A DNA stretch of 64,000 bases from Hymenobacter chitinivorans DSM 11115. Lineage in GTDB: Bacteria > Bacteroidota > Bacteroidia > Cytophagales > Hymenobacteraceae. The notes under the pieces are model-generated. The model worked only from the letters and a program-made list of their open reading frames with translations. It did not search any database and was not told where the DNA came from. The stretch covers positions 2,604,001-2,668,000 of the forward strand of contig NZ_PGFA01000001.1 in NCBI RefSeq assembly GCF_002797555.1, in the 5' to 3' direction. This document shows positions 62,994 to 64,000 of the stretch, piece by piece. The translations under genes were made by a program, and so were the position numbers. Each line of letters starts with the position of its first letter. The first letter of the stretch is position 1.

Positions 62994-64000
62994 CTACACG
63001 AAATTGGGCCGGTCGAGCTTTTTGGAAATCCGGTAAGCGGCGTTGACCAGACCCACGTGGCTGTAGGCCTGAGGGAAGTTGCCCCACTGCGAGCCGGTGC
63101 GGGCGTCCACGTCTTCCGAAAGCAGGCCCAGGTGGTTGGTGTAGCCGAGCAGCTTTGCAAACTCCCGGGCGGCATCGTCGAGGCGGCCCACGCAGGCCAG
63201 GGCCTCCACGTACCAGAAGGAGCAGATGAGGAAGGTGGTTTCGGGCGTGCCGAAGTCGTCGGGGTGGCGGTAGCGGTAAAACAGGCCCTCGGGCGTCTTG
63301 AGCTCCTTTTCCAGCTCCCGCAGGTGGGTGCGGGCCCGCTCGGAGTTGGGGTCGAGATAGCCCATCAGAATCAGCTGCAGGCCGCTGGCATCGAGGTGGG
63401 GCGAGCCAATGGCGTTGGTGTATACGCCCCGCTCGGCGTCGTAGCACTCCTCGATTTTCTCGGCCGCGGTGCGGGCCAGCTCCGTGGCCAGCGCCTCGAT
63501 TTCGGTGTTGCCCAGGAAGCGGGCCACCTTACGGGCGGCGTGGGCCCCGGCCCAGTGAAAGAGGTAGGTGTAGCAGTGGTACTGGGCAATGTGGCGGAAC
63601 TCCCAGAGGCCGGCATCGGGCATGTTCATGGTTTCCTTAATGAGCCGCAGGGCCTCGTACATCATCTTTTCCGAGTCGGCCCGCTCGGCGCCCACGAAGC
63701 GGCGGTCCACGTAGAGCGGCAGCAAAGCCACCAGCACCTGCCCGTACACGTCGTTCTGAATGTGGGTGTAGGCATCGTTGCCGATGCGCACGGGCTTATT
63801 GCCCAGGTAGCCCTCCAAATCCAGCTCCTGCTCCACCAGCTTAGCCGCCCCGCTGATGCTGTAGAGCGGCTGGTACTTGTCGCGCACTTTGGTCGAGATA
63901 TTGGCGATGTAGTGGAAGTAGCGCTCCATCTCCTCGAAGTGGCCGATGTTGTTGAAGGCCGTCAGGATGTAGTAGGTGTCGCGCATCCAGCAGAAGCGGT
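62994..64000 (-). CDS. Glycoside hydrolase family 15 protein, C-terminal part (cut by window end)
   Basis: At least 334 residues of a GH15 (α/α)6-barrel enzyme, read leftward and open at the window end. The start seen, WMRDTYYILTAFNNIGHFEE, matches the region preceding the GH15 active site, and PDAGLWEFR carries a likely catalytic Glu. Other pieces are PVRIGNDAYTHIQNDVYGQV and FLICSFWYVEALACVG. GH15 includes glucoamylases, dextranases and trehalases; with the trehalose synthase 6 kb away, trehalase is plausible. The N-terminal domain lies outside the window. Confidence 0.85.
   Translation of the reverse strand, partial: RFCWMRDTYYILTAFNNIGHFEEMERYFHYIANISTKVRDKYQPLYSISGAAKLVEQELDLEGYLGNKPVRIGNDAYTHIQNDVYGQVLVALLPLYVDRRFVGAERADSEKMMYEALRLIKETMNMPDAGLWEFRHIAQYHCYTYLFHWAGAHAARKVARFLGNTEIEALATELARTAAEKIEECYDAERGVYTNAIGSPHLDASGLQLILMGYLDPNSERARTHLRELEKELKTPEGLFYRYRHPDDFGTPETTFLICSFWYVEALACVGRLDDAAREFAKLLGYTNHLGLLSEDVDARTGSQWGNFPQAYSHVGLVNAAYRISKKLDRPNFV

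Noticed and set aside
1-64000. CRISPR arrays, tRNA or rRNA genes, insertion sequences
   Set aside because: No regularly spaced direct repeats, tRNA-like cloverleaf, rRNA-like stretch or transposase frame was noticed on reading; a dedicated scan was not possible.

Overview
The window looks like a chromosomal segment of a GC-rich Bacteroidota bacterium, most likely a Hymenobacter-type member of the Cytophagales. The evidence is DUF4249 lipoproteins, a type IX secretion (T9SS) type A sorting domain, a DUF6686 protein, a TAnnTTTG/TTG promoter, and protein sequences that read as Hymenobacter-like. That placement is by recognition only; no search was run.

Layout. (1) 1-4100: two tandem DUF4249 lipoprotein genes, the first cut by the window edge, that share a nearly identical 242-bp block, followed by an MG2/plug-type outer-membrane protein. 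(2) 4101-4606: a long non-coding leader. (3) 4607-28988: a complete, tightly packed contractile injection system (CIS; eCIS or T6SS subtype iv architecture). It holds a DUF4255 cap protein, an unknown protein, one sheath with a large helical insertion, two tube proteins, DUF5908, a LysM baseplate protein, a VgrG-like spike, PAAR, gp25, a gpJ-like wedge, a fibre-like protein, a second wedge, a 1594-residue tape measure and an AAA+ ATPase. The last gene encodes a membrane-anchored GH18-like protein whose barrel is interrupted by a long coiled coil and whose catalytic Glu is replaced by Asp. (4) 29000-32932: a small membrane protein, an aldehyde dehydrogenase, fructose-1,6-bisphosphatase and a DUF4440-like secreted protein. 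(5) 32958-54095: a pectin/uronate locus. (6) 54581-64000: DUF6686, fused trehalose-6-phosphate synthase/phosphatase, the oxidative pentose phosphate genes gnd-zwf-pgl, rpiA, a second KDPG aldolase and a partial GH15 enzyme.

How the pectin genes work together. Secreted PL1, CE8-PL10 and GH28 enzymes cut and de-esterify pectin, and GH105 frees unsaturated uronates. KdgF, KduI and KduD convert these to 2-keto-3-deoxygluconate. Galacturonate and glucuronate follow UxaC, UxaB and UxaA to the same intermediate. KdgK and KdgA then give pyruvate and glyceraldehyde-3-phosphate, with fructose-bisphosphatase nearby for gluconeogenesis. An ExuT-type carrier imports hexuronates. A LacI-family regulator lies divergently from kduD. 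Three copies of a 21-bp box (GCAAACGTTAYCGGGAACGTT) sit upstream of kduD, of the GH28 operon and of a T9SS-secreted protein of unknown function, which points to one regulon. Within the operon, long hairpins made of locally repeated words start just after the stop codons of kduD, uxaA and kdgK.

The most novel material is in the CIS locus: the helical insertion in the sheath, the pseudo-chitinase/coiled-coil membrane protein as its last gene, the fibre-like protein, and the absence of an obvious toxin cargo.
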